The notes: a model not told the origin generated them from the letters alone. DNA of 64,000 nt from Diphasiastrum complanatum (GCA_029204225.1 CM055099.1:56110386-56174385), one strand, 5' to 3'. Positions 1 to 11,510 are shown, counted from the stretch's first letter. Program-made: numbers and translations.

Positions 1-40
1 GTTTTTTCTATTTTTTTGACCACTAATCATCATTGCTAAC

Positions 41-724
41 ATGGCCTCCTCATCCTCTGAAGACTCTGGCACCAAACAGGTGATCCAGCGTGACATCCCC
101 GAGGCCACACAGATTTGGCCTCTACCCTCTGATGCTCTAATCCAACCATGCCTACAGACAACCGGCCCACTTCTAGCGGCAATGAGTTTTTACCCGACTT
201 TTTTCCATTCTGAGATTAACATGGGCCTCGCCCTTCACGCTTACGCCACCTGGGATGAGAAAAAGACTCATTTCCACTTCCTGTACCAAGGTACCATGTA
301 CAAGGTCAGGATTAATGCAGACTTGATGGTCACCATTGGCATTATGTTCGGTGATCGTCAACCCATCTCCCATCGCCACGTCAAAGCTCTGATCAAACCA
401 TTCGTCACCCAAACCACACCAGAAATTCCCATCCAGACTAACAATGGTTACCTGATAGAAGCTATCACGGAACTCATCATTCAGACGGCTGCGCATCTGT
501 TGAATAACTTTCTGGTTATTTCAACATTTCACAAGGACAGAATCTAGTCTACGTTGCTGAGTCAGATAGTGGAATCCTTTTTGGGATTCCCTGGTCCCTC
601 CATTGTGCCATACGACTGGCATAGATTCCTTATTTGAGAACTAACCAACTCCATCAAACCCAACAACCGTGAGCCAATCGCAGCAGGCCCCCTGTTGTGT
701 AACTTTGCATGCGCACTTCTCGAG
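41..724 (+). pseudogene. Accessory ORF of a gypsy-type retroelement, 3' part lost
   Basis: The frame begins MASSSSEDSG and runs about 228 codons to the inverted-repeat boundary. It is broken only by TAG at 545-547 and TGA at 635-637, both one C-to-T change from CAG and CGA. It resembles the minus-strand ORF at 10620-11510: both contain YxGTxxKVRI, then IKPF, then LLNN, in the same order and spacing. That second copy lies between a gypsy integrase and a 3' LTR, so I read this one as the extra ORF some plant Ty3/gypsy elements carry after pol. Its function is unknown. It stops at 724 because the inverted-repeat arm is joined there, and the element's pol would lie outside the window. Confidence 0.55.
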
Positions 725-935
725 AAGAGATGCTTCTCCTTCACTTGCATGTGAGTCTTCTATGATAATATTGGCTTGATCTTCTTGAGTCTTCTTTTTG
801 AAGATAGAAGAATGAGTTATCATCTTCTACTCCTCCATAGTCTTTGTCCATTGCTTTGTCCTTTGAATTGTCCTTGGTGAAGGCTTGAGAGGCACATGAC
901 AACATTACAACATCAAAAGACATGTCACTAGCCAT
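725..935 (-). pseudogene. Ty1/copia gag fragment cut by the repeat boundary
   Basis: This is the mirror copy of the start of the copia remnant at 35930-36140. It ends abruptly at 725, where the frame runs into unrelated sequence, whereas the right-hand copy continues into a copia protease. The left copy is therefore the truncated one at this boundary. Confidence 0.7.
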
Positions 936-2220
936 CTATCATCATGCCAAATGTCAAAGTCCTACACTACCTCGAGCTAACTCAAAGCTACTTTTGGCCT
1001 AATCACCTACTCGGGATAGTAACTTATTAAGATCAACTTCTTTCAATTTTTTTTCCACTGATTCAATCATCATGCTCATTTTCCTTCACCAAAAAATTAG
1101 ACTCATCAAACACTACTGCCATTTTTATTTACTAATGGCCCCAATTGAAACCAGGTTCCAAGCCAACCTTGGTACAAACAGAACATTCTTTCTGATGTTT
1201 ACTTCTCTTGAAGGAAGTTTCATAGGTCATTTCAAGTTGTATAATGTCGGATGTTATGTAGTGTTGTATGCCATGTTCGGAATCAAGTGGCAAGTTGATC
1301 AAGTGGAATTGCAATGCATTAAGGAATGTGGGTGGCCGTTGCAATTTGCAAGTTTGCAAATTATCAAGTGACACATGGTAATTGGTCACATGTCTAGGCC
1401 AATAACCCACAACTGAACTAGGCTAGTGTTTTGGTCATTGGACCCTGAATAACCATATTAAAATTAAGGTCATCATAATCTTTAAGGACCAAGGCCATAT
1501 GTGAAGGTCCTACATGTTTAAAAAAATCTGCCACTACATTAAACAAGACGTGAAAAAACCTACATTTCTTAATGTAGCATGTTTATAATCCACCAAGTCT
1601 ATGAAATAACCATGGATTTAGCATGCACAAAGTTAATCAAGGAGCTAAAATTAAAATTAAATATATTTAAAAAAATGGTTGTTTTCAATAAGGCTGCATC
1701 CTTCACTAATAATATTATGACTATTTGAACAACTTTTGCAGATTCCATTCCTTGACTATGCCAGTTTTCCAAGCATTGCAATGACATTGCATTAAGTGAA
1801 ACTTGAGGCAGTGTTGCCATTGTCATCTACACTCCATGCAAGCTTGCAGCATTGAATGGTAGAAATAAAAGTAATCTCAATCACTTAGTCTCATTGATCG
1901 TTAATTAACCATATTCACCAGGCCCAAAGGCTGTAGAGGTGGGCAACTGGTGGATCTGGATCTTGGAACGTGTTCAAATCTCGGACCATCCTAGTCAATG
2001 GCACGACTTACGCAGCTTCTAGCTGAGCTAATATGTGAACGTGAAAGACACGAGGGCGAAATAGTCTTCGAAGTAGGAAAAAAATCTGAAAAAAGAACAA
2101 GTGAAATAGTTTTATAAGAGACAGAACTAAGCTTCAATGAAGCATCCTATCCAGCTTTGGGTCAATCAGATTCGACTAATGCCGTAGACTGTTGAAAAGA
2201 CTAGACATTTGTATGCATAG
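936..2220. other. Gene-poor stretch upstream of the first Bet v 1 gene
   Basis: Only short overlapping frames on both strands occur here, and I recognise none. From about 1835 onward it matches the upstream region of the paralogous gene at 25523 (from about 24795), so the older duplication begins there. Confidence 0.6.
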
Positions 2221-2224
2221 ATGG

Positions 2225-2312
2225 GCGGTCCCTGTTGACTCTGCAAACGATCTGTAGAAATGGGGGGGGGACGCTTTTTCACCGCAACACTCGGCAATTC
2301 GGGTATAAAAGA
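2225..2312 (+). promoter_or_regulatory. Core promoter of Bet v 1-like gene A
   Basis: A TATA box (tataaaa) lies at 2304-2310, about 320 bp before the start codon, inside a block (cggcaattcgggtataaaag) conserved with the promoter of the paralogue at 25318-25324. A TTGACT element, the W-box core bound by WRKY factors, is at 2235-2240; the paralogue has TTCACT there. The transcript probably starts near 2335-2345. The leader contains about 107 bp (2392-2498) absent from the paralogue. Confidence 0.6.
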
Positions 2313-2630
2313 GAACGATTTGCTTCATGTTGCGCACATCATTTCTGTGTCTACGAGCTCATTCAGATATTATACAGTCGTGGTTCGTGTCTGAATTGCC
2401 AAGTTTCTTTGTTTTAGATACGCACCATGCTGTTTTAAGAAAACCGGCTTACACTTTTATCGATTTTCAGTGCAATTTCGAAGCGTTCTGTTTTCATTGT
2501 GTATTGTCGTTGCAAAGTAAATACGCAAGAAGAACAATATAACTGCTGACGCTCTCTTTGTTTTGGCGATGCAGAATTCTCCTTGCTAATAATTAAACTC
2601 TTTTGAATTTCGTGTCGAAGATCAATTCAA

Positions 2631-3268
2631 ATGGCTACTGGTAAAGATTCAACCCGGATCGAACTTCAGGTGCCCTTGAAGCGAGTGTGGGCGGCATTTA
2701 GGGATCCAAACCTCCTCACAAATGCACTTCCTGGATTTATCGAATCCGTCGAAATTCTGGAAGGAGATGGCGCATCTGCTGGCAGCATCAGGAAACTGAA
2801 TCTCACTGCTGGTATAGCTCTGCATGAACAAACTGCTTATTGATTCAAAGATCAATCTTCTTTCTGGATGCAGCATATAGTTAAGGCAGCTGCTTCTGAT
2901 ACTTAATATAGGTATATAAGTGTCTAGAAGACCAAGTTGAAGACTCCTAACCACAGAGTTCTTCGTGATGCATTGCAGTTGTACCCCACAGCAGGTACTT
3001 GAAGGAGAAAATTGTCACAGCTGACTCTGAAACCCACACCTTCGTTACTGTGGTTTTGGAGGGTGGATCAATCGGCATCGATTACAGCTCCACTAAAGCT
3101 ATCTTCAAATTCTCAGAAGGTCCAGGCGACAGCACAATCTTGGACTGGGAATTCGAGTACGTGGCAATAGTAGCAGATCCACCAGTGGCACACGCAAAAG
3201 AGGGAGCTACTCGCACATTGAAAGCTATTGAGCAATATCTCATTTCTAACAATCAGCTGTATGCTTGA
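2631..3268 (+). CDS. Bet v 1/PR-10-like ligand-binding protein, copy A (2 exons)
   Basis: Exon 1 is 2631-2811 and exon 2 is 2979-3268, with a 167-bp GT-AG intron splitting codon 61 in phase 1, the usual intron place in PR-10/Bet v 1 genes. The spliced product is 156 residues, a normal length for the family. Family features: N-terminal strand (IELQVPLKRVWAAF), a glycine-rich loop GDGASAG at residues 45-51 where PR-10 proteins have GxGGxG, the segment SRYLKEKI after the splice site, and a C-terminal helix ending TRTLKAIEQYL. There is no signal peptide, so it should be cytosolic. Members bind hydrophobic ligands such as flavonoids, cytokinins or alkaloid precursors, and some are catalytic; the ligand here cannot be read. 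The protein is identical to copy C and differs from copy B at several residues. Confidence 0.88.
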
Positions 3269-3611
3269 ATACATTGATTCCTCGTTGTCATCAACTTATA
3301 GCAAACTTTTGCTACATAGCTTGTGAAGTTCATATTGGCAGTTGCAGCCGGGGATTCCTCTTTGGAAATAAGAGCAAATTGTTCGAAATAATTACAGTCA
3401 GAGTGCAAGTAAAACGCGAAAGACTTCTCTATGCATTGGGATTTGTTTGAGTTTACATGTATGATGTAAGTAAGGGAGTTGGTTCAAGAGGGCGGCTATT
3501 GGCTACTAGCTCTAAGTTACCAATTGCCACACCCAAATGAGTACTGCTTGAATCCGAGATCCCCATGAGGGGATTGTTACTATTGTACATGTGTATTGGT
3601 AACTTGCGACA

Positions 3612-3617
3612 AATAAA
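3612..3617 (+). terminator. Candidate poly(A) signal of gene A
   Basis: AATAAA lies about 345 nt after the stop codon. The paralogue has AAGTAAAA at the matching site (near 26415), so it lacks the canonical hexamer. Gene C has the mirror copy at 33248-33253. Confidence 0.4.
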
Positions 3618-4329
3618 AATTGTATTTGAGAGTGCTTGATGAATAGTGCATATCTAGTCTTTTTAGTTTATTCAATCTTAGTCTTATGATTATTGTGGTT
3701 CTTATAGTAAGGGGGTTCTATAGTGTGAAACTATTCACACCTATTCTAATGATGTATAAGGGTCATATGTTCTTTCACTAAAAAAAAATTTCATTTTCTT
3801 CAACATATTGAGATCAAGATCAAACTTTTGACTTGGAACTTGGACGCCTAGGAAACAAAATCCTAACTAGCTCACCTGTTATTGGAGAGAAGAAAAGACA
3901 TCTTGACACCAAATTATGCAATTTGTTGATACCCATTATCATGTAAATGGCAATTCTTACTTCTTTTGCAAATCACATTAATCTAAAGTCAAGCTTTTCA
4001 AAAAGATCAGCAAACTAGAAAAACTCCCAAAAGTGTGATAAGCAATACTAATTCATATGGTATCACATACATATATGATCACCTTGGTAAGGCTGAAACC
4101 ATCTAACATGAGATATGAAAGTGACTGAGTGATGTAGTCTAGTAGAGGGTCTAATCACCATCTTTTTATTGGACTAGTTCAAAAAAATGGAGCCCATGAT
4201 GCCACTCGTGTCGCAAAAGTCCTTTGCTTTGTCTAAGAAAAAATCAAATGTATTGCTTGACAAATTACTTTTAGTATCAATGCATTAGACAAAGTTAGTA
4301 GAAAATTCTTAGGAATTAAAGAAAGCAAC

Positions 4330-4331
<2 letters not shown>

Positions 4332-4393
<62 letters not shown>
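4332..4393 (+). repeat. (GA)n microsatellite, 62 bp
   Basis: Uninterrupted GA. The mirror copy at 32460-32533 is 12 bp longer. The same flanks (aaagaaagcaa) precede the GA tract at 27639 in the older duplication, so the microsatellite predates both duplications. Confidence 0.95.
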
Positions 4394-4395
<2 letters not shown>

Positions 4396-4574
4396 CGTAC
4401 CCATATGTGAAAAACGTCAACTAGTTAAGTTGATCTAATTTGTGAATTTGGTGGCCAAATTGAATTTTCAACTTAGAGATAAACTTTTTTTATGTCAATA
4501 AGGCCTAACAATGTGTCCTCACTATTTTTAGCAAGTAGACAAGCTCATAACGTCGGATTTGGACCCATTTCTAT

Positions 4575-4965
4575 TGGCTAGTTCACATTTATAAGGATGT
4601 TGTATATGAAGAGGAGAATGTGGATAAGCTTGAAGTTGTTGATGTTGATGAAACTAACATTTTTGGTGGTGAGAATGATGGTTCTTTGGATGGTGATGGT
4701 GGAGATGACTCTTCAAGTCAAGTTCTAAGATGATCCTCAAGGCAAAGGCAAAAGCCATCTAGGCTTACATATGATGAGAAGGGTAAGCAAGTCGAAGGTA
4801 CAAACTTTTATTTTCTCACATGCCTTGGTACATCTTCTTGTGTAGATGATAGTAGGCAAGTGAATGGTTGTCTTCATGGATTGGATGCAATTAGTAGTTA
4901 TGGAAAAGATGTCTTGGTCAATGGTGTTGATGTTCAAGTGGAAGATAACACCATTGAGAGTTGAG
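4575..4965 (+). pseudogene. Ty1/copia pol fragment, linker before reverse transcriptase
   Basis: The frame reads DVVYEEEN, then an acidic stretch, then PSRLTYDEKGKQVEG. The complete copia element at 37663-43683 has SRDVIFDE and PSRLTYQGKGQQVEG in the same order between integrase and RT. A TGA near 4732 breaks the frame just before the PSRLTY motif. Neither integrase nor RT is present, so this is a short relic. The mirror copy is at 31888-32278. Confidence 0.6.
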
Positions 4966-6073
4966 TGGGCAATATTGCGAGGTTCTCCTTAAGGAATATC
5001 GAATAATAGTGAAAAAAATGCATCAAATAAAAAAATCATGTTTTTTGTGCAAGCTATTTTTTAAAACACATATTTATTTTGACCTTTTAAAAATCACATA
5101 TTTTTAAAAGTGAAGTTGCTAAAACTTATATATGTTTTAGCACTTAAGATTATTTTGCTGATAACAAATTCCAAAAAAGTTAAAAGCTATGCAAAATTTT
5201 GTTACATCATTCAAACCGGATTAGTTCAATTTTAAAATTAGCCTACATTTTGCACTTTTAAAGGACTTCAACATTTTAGAAAAACAATAAAAACAAATTT
5301 ATGTTTAAATGAATAAGTTTTATCATGTCTTCAAAAATATTACATTTTTTAAATCAAAAAATAATATCATTTGATAATAAAAAGGTAAAGTGTTCATTCT
5401 TCCTACTCATTATGGTTTTTAATTTTCATTCTTTATACTCTCGTGGATTTCTTTTTTGTGTGTTCTGATTTCTTGAAAAGAATGGATTCAATTACCTTTT
5501 ACTAATAGAAGAAAATCAAACAGCCGAAAACAGTTCTTCGTGTGAGGCTATCCCTTTCGATGAAGGTAGGAATTAACAGTTTTTTGAAGATGCAATTTAC
5601 TCTTTGAATCATTGCGGCTATCCCTTTCGAAGTATGTAGTTCATAACTGTAATACGTACATACTACATACTATAGAACAATCAAACGCTGCCTCTATCAA
5701 AGAACATTAGGAATTATAGAACAATCAAACGCTGCCTTTATCAAAGAATTCGATACAGCGCATCAGACGAGTTTCTTTGCTGTGAGGATCAGCGAACTTC
5801 TTGACTGTGTGAAAAAAAAGGTGTGCTAAGGAAGGAATCAGCGCATGTTTTCTGACTGTGATAAAAAAGGAATGAGCGCACGATGTCTGACTCTGTGTAA
5901 AAAAATGTGTGGTAAAGACGGAATGAAATTTTTAAGATGTTCAAAATGCACAAAAAGTTTTTTTTTTTTAGTAATTTTTGAATTTGTTTTATACGTGCGC
6001 ATAGTAAAAAATTGTAAGGTTTATAAGAGAATTTTAGGAAATATTCCATAAGTTTCTCCTTGGCCCGCAAAAT
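4966..6073. other. AT-rich intergenic DNA with a small tandem duplication
   Basis: No convincing gene. A 44-bp unit beginning tatagaacaatcaaacgctg occurs twice in tandem (5671-5714, 5715-5750). The phrase ggctatccctttcga occurs near 5547 and 5612. Both are mirrored in the right arm. Confidence 0.55.
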
Positions 6074-6551
6074 TACCCATTCAACTCGCAACGGTGTTAG
6101 ATCAAGAGGTTGATGAGAAAGTGACAAGAGCATCGAAGAGGAGTCAAATGGACAAGGCACTTTGGATCTATGTTTGCAAGTACTTGAAGACTCAAGAAAG
6201 GTCAAAGGAGCAGCCAGTATGTGTTGTTCAAACACATTTTACTTATCTAACTTCATGTTTGAGCTATGTGGAGTCAATGTTTGCAGATTGTCAATTTTTG
6301 GTGAATCTATGGTCATTTTCTTGTGTCAAGTAGATATTGACGATGGACTAGTGCTACCTACTAGTTATATGGAGTCATGTGGAGCTGGATTAGCATCATT
6401 ATTGTACTCTTTTATTCATGGATTTTCAAGGGTTGATGGTTCTGTGTGGCAAGGTGGCAATGGAGCATTTCTGGAAGTTTTGAACACAAACACTTCACAT
6501 GGAGTGGAACACTACAACAATATGCACGATTTTTTTGAGCATTTCTTTTAA
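6074..6551 (+). other. Unrecognised open frames present in both arms
   Basis: Two overlapping frames (79 and 129 residues) read from about 6094 and 6162. The longer contains FIHGFSRVDGSVWQGGN and ends HNMHDFFEHFF-like. No start context, splice pattern or domain is recognised. It could be the worn 3' part of a transposon gene. The mirror copy at 30302-30759 is the same at protein level. Confidence 0.3.
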
Positions 6552-6654
6552 GATAGAATTTAAAATGAGGCGCGGGGAAAGTGGAAAGCTCGAGCGTCGA
6601 GTCTGTGCCACCATTTGGCCTTGGTATAAGCCTTGCAAATTTTAACATGTTTTT

Positions 6655-6770
6655 CAGATATTTATAGGGAGGGTTATAGGGAGAGTTATAGGAAGGGTTT
6701 TAGAGAGGGTTATAGAGAGAGTTATAACAATTGTTTTAGAGAAGATTATAAAGAGAGTTATAGAGAAGGT
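6655..6770 (+). repeat. 12-bp minisatellite (ttatagggagag type)
   Basis: About nine to ten units of a 12-bp motif, ttatagNGagNG or ttttagagaggg, in tandem. One frame (6633-6893) reads it as alternating YRES, YRKG, FREG and YKES tetrads. A frame kept open by a multiple-of-three period is expected by chance, so coding is not implied. The mirror copy is 30083-30198. Confidence 0.85.
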
Positions 6771-6895
6771 CAAGCATGCCAAGAGGCATTTCAGAATTCT
6801 CTGCTCACCAAGGATAATACTGTGACTGATGAAAACAAGACCCTTCGGTATAAACCACAGTATGTTACAAAATGTAAATGGATCACACTTTGAAA

Positions 6896-7658
6896 ATTGT
6901 TGTTGTTGTTGTTGTTCGATCCCATGAGAGTGATAGCATAAATCAAAATCCAGCATGCATAGATGATCCACAATTAACACTAAGATCCATGAACACTAAG
7001 ACTTAACCCTACAATCATTGACACTAAATCCACAATGATGATAGATTACCCTTCTCTCTCTCCCTTTCTCTCACACAAAAAGCATAAGAAATGGCAATTC
7101 CAATAAGCATCAAATAATTAGCAAACACGAAGAAAGCATGAGAAATGGAGGAAAAGAGATAGAGACCAAGGACATTTCACATCCATTCCATAAGAGGGCC
7201 AACCTGCTCGTATAGAAATGCTTCTTGGTTTCCAAGGGGAGGCTTGAACCTGGGACCAAAGAAACTTTGGATGCCAAGGCTTGTATAGAAATGAAGAGAG
7301 AACATGTACAATGATTCGCAATTGATACTTATATAGGAAATTGAGGAGATGGGCACCCCAATTTTTATTGGCTAATCTTAATCTAAGTATTCAAAAAGTG
7401 GAGGGAACACATTCATTAATTGGAGAACCCAATTTGAAAATGAATTTTGCTGGGAACCCCTACTTTATTTACTAACTTGACTTTTAGACCCTGCAACATT
7501 AAAAGTCCCGCAAAAAGGCCTAAAGTCCTTTTATTGACTTTCTAATTAATCAAATTTCTATCTAACCATCGGGTTGGACTTACACACACAGGGTGCCAAA
7601 TCCCTCTCACTTATTTACTAGGGTTAGAGTTGCCTTGGATTCTGCAAACCCTCCAACA
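6896..7658 (-). mobile_element. LTR of a coiled-coil-ORF retroelement, left arm
   Basis: On the minus strand it starts TGTTGGAGGG at 7658, right after a polypurine tract (ggtggggga, near 7661-7676), and ends in a CAA-rich run near 6896-6915. The upstream minus-strand ORF (7690-9144) and this order make it the 3' LTR of that element. Its promoter region has TATATAAG near 7330. A SINE sits inside it. The right-arm copy is 29167-29957. Confidence 0.6.
7205..7293 (-). mobile_element. tRNA-derived SINE, left-arm copy with 28-bp deletion
   Basis: This is the mirror of the insertion at 29548-29632. It has lost 28 bp including the whole A box, and its B box is changed from ggttcgaacc to ggttcaagcc. 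The flanking duplicated sequence (tgctcgtatagaaatg at 7205-7220, partner near 7279-7293) is still visible. This copy cannot promote Pol III transcription by itself. Confidence 0.7.
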
Positions 7659-7689
7659 GTATCCCCCACCAAAATTAGTGGCAGTCCCA

Positions 7690-9144
7690 CGACACCTCGC
7701 GAGATTATTTATTTCGGGCTCTGGTTGGCCTCTCTTCTGATCTTGAGGAGATGGTACTAACACCCGGCTCCATGAATTCCAGATGCTCCATGTTGAAATC
7801 CTTTATGTGCGATAAAAAACACTTATTTGCCCCTGTAATCCAATTCGAGGTTGTCTAGGCTATGAATCTGGACTCCCATGTTCTGCCCAACATCGCAGCT
7901 CGATAGTATAACTTGGCTAGTGGTAGCTAATTTTGTACTTTGTCAAACGCCATCAGAACATTTGGATCGAAAGCCAACACTGGAAGGCAATCATCCCATC
8001 GTCGTGATATGGACGCCAACATTGCCAAATCATTTGCAAAAAGCGTAGATTTCCTAATAGTTGGATCTGGCGAATTTCTATACTCGGCCGCATAAAACTT
8101 AAGGGCACGGTGGAAATCAACTAAAATCTGGCAGTTGTATTTTTGGCATATGATGGTCCAATTTGGGGTGTGGATACTAACTTGTCCCATTGAAGCCGAC
8201 TGCTCTCCCAATGCTGGTAGTTTTTCCAATTCTTTGTCGACCTTGATCTCGAAGGTCTTAAACTTGATAACCCATTTATCCCTCGCGGACTCATGCGGAT
8301 GTTGCTGAAGAAAAGTTTGGATCTGATCCTCGATGGTGATTGGCTTTTGGCCCTGTGGAAGTACATGGACCTTCTTCTATGGCCTGTGCATCTGATACTA
8401 CATCTCCCATATTGGCATCGCCCCCTGGATCCATGCATGTATCAAATCCTCCCTAATCTTGGGGCTAGTGCTGAGGTGATAGCAGCATAATGGAAACTGG
8501 AATCTGAGAATTTGACTCCAAGAATAAGGCGGCTATCTTTTTTAACCCTCGATAATTGTTCTTGCCTTGGCCAGCTCCATCAATGTTGTATGTTTGAACT
8601 TATCGAATCGAACTTGAAACTCTGCCAATGAAGTTCGGTAGGTTTCAACCTTCTTGAACAAATAACGGATCTCCTCTAGTGAGATAGGACAATCAGGTAC
8701 TTTTGTTAGCAGGTACATGTCTCTTTCAAGAGTGGTTGCATCCAATTCACCTTGAAGGCGCTCTCGATCAAGCACAGTCATATTAAATTGTCCCTATAGC
8801 AACAACACCTATTTTTTGGCAAATTGGACAACTTTGTCTTAATCTTGCGCGGTTGTGAGGGTATTTTGAAGAGTTTCTACATGGCCTTCCAATATTTTGG
8901 CTGATTGTTGGGCTTTCTTCATCTCAGCTTCAGACTTTGCTTTGTGTTGTTTGGCAATCTCTCACTCCCGATTCAACTGAATCACCTTCTAGCTAATCAA
9001 AGTGTTCTCAGATTTCACCAACTCAGAGATTATTTTGTCCATGTCCTAACATGGTCTGGATCACTCGCGCAAGGTTATTGACTAAACCAAGAGCGTCATC
9101 AGAATCCACAGTTGTTGCAGTCGTAGTAGCAGTAGGAGGAACAT
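7690..9144 (-). pseudogene. Accessory coiled-coil ORF of an LTR retroelement
   Basis: Reading down from about 9144, one frame is held for most of the length and is broken chiefly by stops. Most of these are TAG, for example in ISxK, KKxVLLLxGQ, EMxYQM and RPxKKV contexts, where CAG is one transition away. The middle (about 8950-8540) is rich in K, E, Q and L with coiled-coil spacing (ERLQGELDATTLERDMYLL). The C-terminal part (8229-7927) reads KFYAAEYRNSP, then FANDLAMLASISRRWDDCLP. It is followed by a polypurine tract and an LTR. I do not recognise the family. Position 8043, the repeat boundary, falls within the open frame here. Confidence 0.5.
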
Positions 9145-9152
9145 GAACTACA

Positions 9153-10329
9153 TGTTGGATTTATCTCCTCTACTCTCCTAAATCCCATTTTAATCTGCCT
9201 CCATTTTTGTTGTATTTTTACTCACGTTGTCGCACAATCTACATATTTACATGTAAAATGAGATAGACGAATAAAACACGACTGTCTGCATAAACACAAG
9301 TAAATTCTCACAAGCGAAGAAAAGACAAAACTGCGTTTTTACACGCGTTTTGTGACAGGCGAAAAAGACGACATTGCCTTACAAAATGCCAAAGGTGCCC
9401 TAGGAAGCAAAAGCACTCTGTAAATCAAATCCTAAGGCATTTCGTTAGAGTGACACATTTTTCGTATCTTCACCAACGTTCATTTTAGCAAAAGCTGATG
9501 TCGGGCCTTCTCACGCTCATCCCATGCAACTGTGCAATCAGGTCCGACAACGACAACAGCCACCCACGATCTCCTACAAACAGCACATCCACTTTGTACT
9601 TTCTTCATTTGCACACCTGTAACATTGTGTATATATATTGAATACCACTTGCATATTCAACAATCAAGATAGATCAAGAGATCAAGTGTGTGTGTAAGAT
9701 ATAGCATCAAAAGCTTATCAGAGATAGATGAAGTAGATGCCTTGCACATTGTTTCTTTATTGTCAGTAATAGGTTCATTCCCTTTTACATATTGAATTAG
9801 CTTTGTAGATCACGCGGTTTCACCCGCTATTGTCTTATGCTCTACCACATTATTGACATGTATATTTTACTATACTTAATTTGATAACAACTCTTTTGTT
9901 TAGCGTTCAGATTTGTGTCATATTGCTATGCTTATTTTCATTATGTCTGACTTTTTTCTTGCTCAATCTAGTAATATGTTCTTAACGAGTTATTATAAAT
10001 CTAGTTGTTGACGACTAATATTTATGCTTGCCTTTCGCGAATCATTCGCGATTGATTATCAATCTAGCTATTCGCGAATCATTCACGACAAATTATTCCT
10101 CTGATGTTTTATTAACGTTTGGCTACATAATCAGAACGACCGTGATTTCTATCACTAACGTTCTGTTCGTTTCTGATAGGCATAGTCATGATTAGGGAAA
10201 GAGTAATATAGCTCATTCCGCTGCACATAAATACTTTCTGTTCGAGTTCATTTCTCGTTCGAGTTTTGAGTTCGCTTCTTTTCGTGTTCGTTTCTTTTCG
10301 AGTTATTTTCATTTCTCATGCATGACACA
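9153..10329 (-). mobile_element. Putative 3' LTR of a gypsy element
   Basis: On the minus strand a polypurine tract (ttggagaaagaggg, about 10330-10343) is followed at 10329 by TGTGTCATGC. The region ends with CA (plus-strand TG at 9153) just before the neighbouring coiled-coil ORF. It is AT-rich, with a TATATATA run near 9630-9645 and repeated ttcgag/ttcgcg phrases (10020-10320) like those after the gypsy pol at 49195. No second LTR is in the window, so the ends are inferred from structure only. Confidence 0.45.
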
Positions 10330-10619
10330 CCCTCTTTCTCCAACACTACAGATGCAGTGCATGTTCGGTATTGAAGTCATGCCGGTTGTTCTTCCTCAAA
10401 AAAATCTTCTTCTTCATAACCATCAAGCATCGTGGCGTCGAACTGCTTCAATGATTTAACTGCATGGACGACCCGAAAAGTGTTTGGTGCCTGATATGCT
10501 TGATCTGCATGATCTACTTGGTCTTGGTAATCGATCTGAAAAGATGAATAAAAAACAATAGCGTAATCATGGAATTGGTCGAATCATCTTCAGGGGGATT
10601 GGAGTTCAAAGGGAGCTGG

Positions 10620-11510
10620 GCTTTGGGGCGCATCACAAAAATTTCATCCACCCCAAGGAATCGGAATCATTGAACAGATCCATGAACTTCTGGGTTTCCG
10701 GTGATGTTGCTTGAGTGTTTGGAGGAGAGGCGACTTGGGCAGCTATGATTCGAATTGTGGATCCAATGGTCACAGATTGACCCTGTGAGGAAGCAGAGGC
10801 TAGGGAAGCATTAGTGGATGGGGGAATGGGAATTGTAGAGTGGGTTGCAACAGGGGGTGGTAGTGCAGATGGCGTTGGTTTTCTAGAACAATGATGTGAC
10901 GGTGAAGACAAGTCAAGAATTACAACCTCGCTGCGTATCCATCGACGAGTCATGAAGATTCAACAAGTGCCATATTTTTGTAGACAGACAATACTGACTC
11001 AGGGACAAAACCATGGATCTTGTTAACTAGGTAGAAAGTGGAGATGGTGGACAAAAGAAGACCAGCGGCAAATTGTTGCTTGGTGTTATCCTTGATGGCT
11101 CTCTTAAGCTCACCAATAATTATTTTAAACCAGTTGTAAGACTCCAACAGTTTCTTATCAAACTTCTAGTTTGAGTCAATGATGTGGTGCAAGATTTGTG
11201 AGAAAATGCGCTCCTTCCTAAGGTAACCAACCATCAGTAAATTGTTCAGAAGTTGCACAGCCGCATGGATGGTGGGATCTCGAATGGACTCTAGCAAATA
11301 GTCGTCATTGGTCTAGTAAAGCTCATTGGTTGTGTCAATAAAAGGTTTAATGACGTTTTTGGCATGCTTGTGGGTCAGTGATGGCTAGGTTCCTGAAGAT
11401 ATGCCTATGGCTTCAAGGGCGGCTTCAGTAATGCGCACCTTGTGGGTAGTGCCCTAGTAGGTAATGTAAAATTTGGACTTTTCCTCAGTCCAGGTGCTAA
11501 AGGCAAAATT
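10620..11510 (-). pseudogene. Accessory ORF of gypsy element 1, with TAG stops
   Basis: Translation down from about 11510 is homologous to the ORF at 41-724: GTTHKVRITEAALEAIGI, then NVIKPF, then HAAVQLLNNLLM, then RKERI. Four TAG stops (11454-11456, 11385-11387, 11313-11315, 11166-11168) interrupt an unshifted frame, and at the first three the paralogue has glutamine. The downstream part (10953-10633) is Ser/Thr/Pro-rich and low in complexity. It lies between an integrase remnant and a polypurine tract plus LTR, as expected for a post-pol ORF. The function is unknown. Confidence 0.6.

Larger units (their letters stand above)
725..8043 (+). repeat. Left arm of a 7.3-kb inverted repeat
   Basis: Position x here matches position 36865-x on the opposite strand up to the GA tract, then 36853-x, then 36825-x. 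The two offset changes are a 12-bp difference in the microsatellite and a 28-bp deletion in the SINE. Every open frame in one arm has its mirror in the other, with only a few amino-acid differences (for example R/S and V/L in mirrored frames near 5990). Identity looks above 99 percent by eye. The outer end joins the accessory ORF at 724/725; the inner end lies inside a coiled-coil ORF that continues past 8043. Confidence 0.95.
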
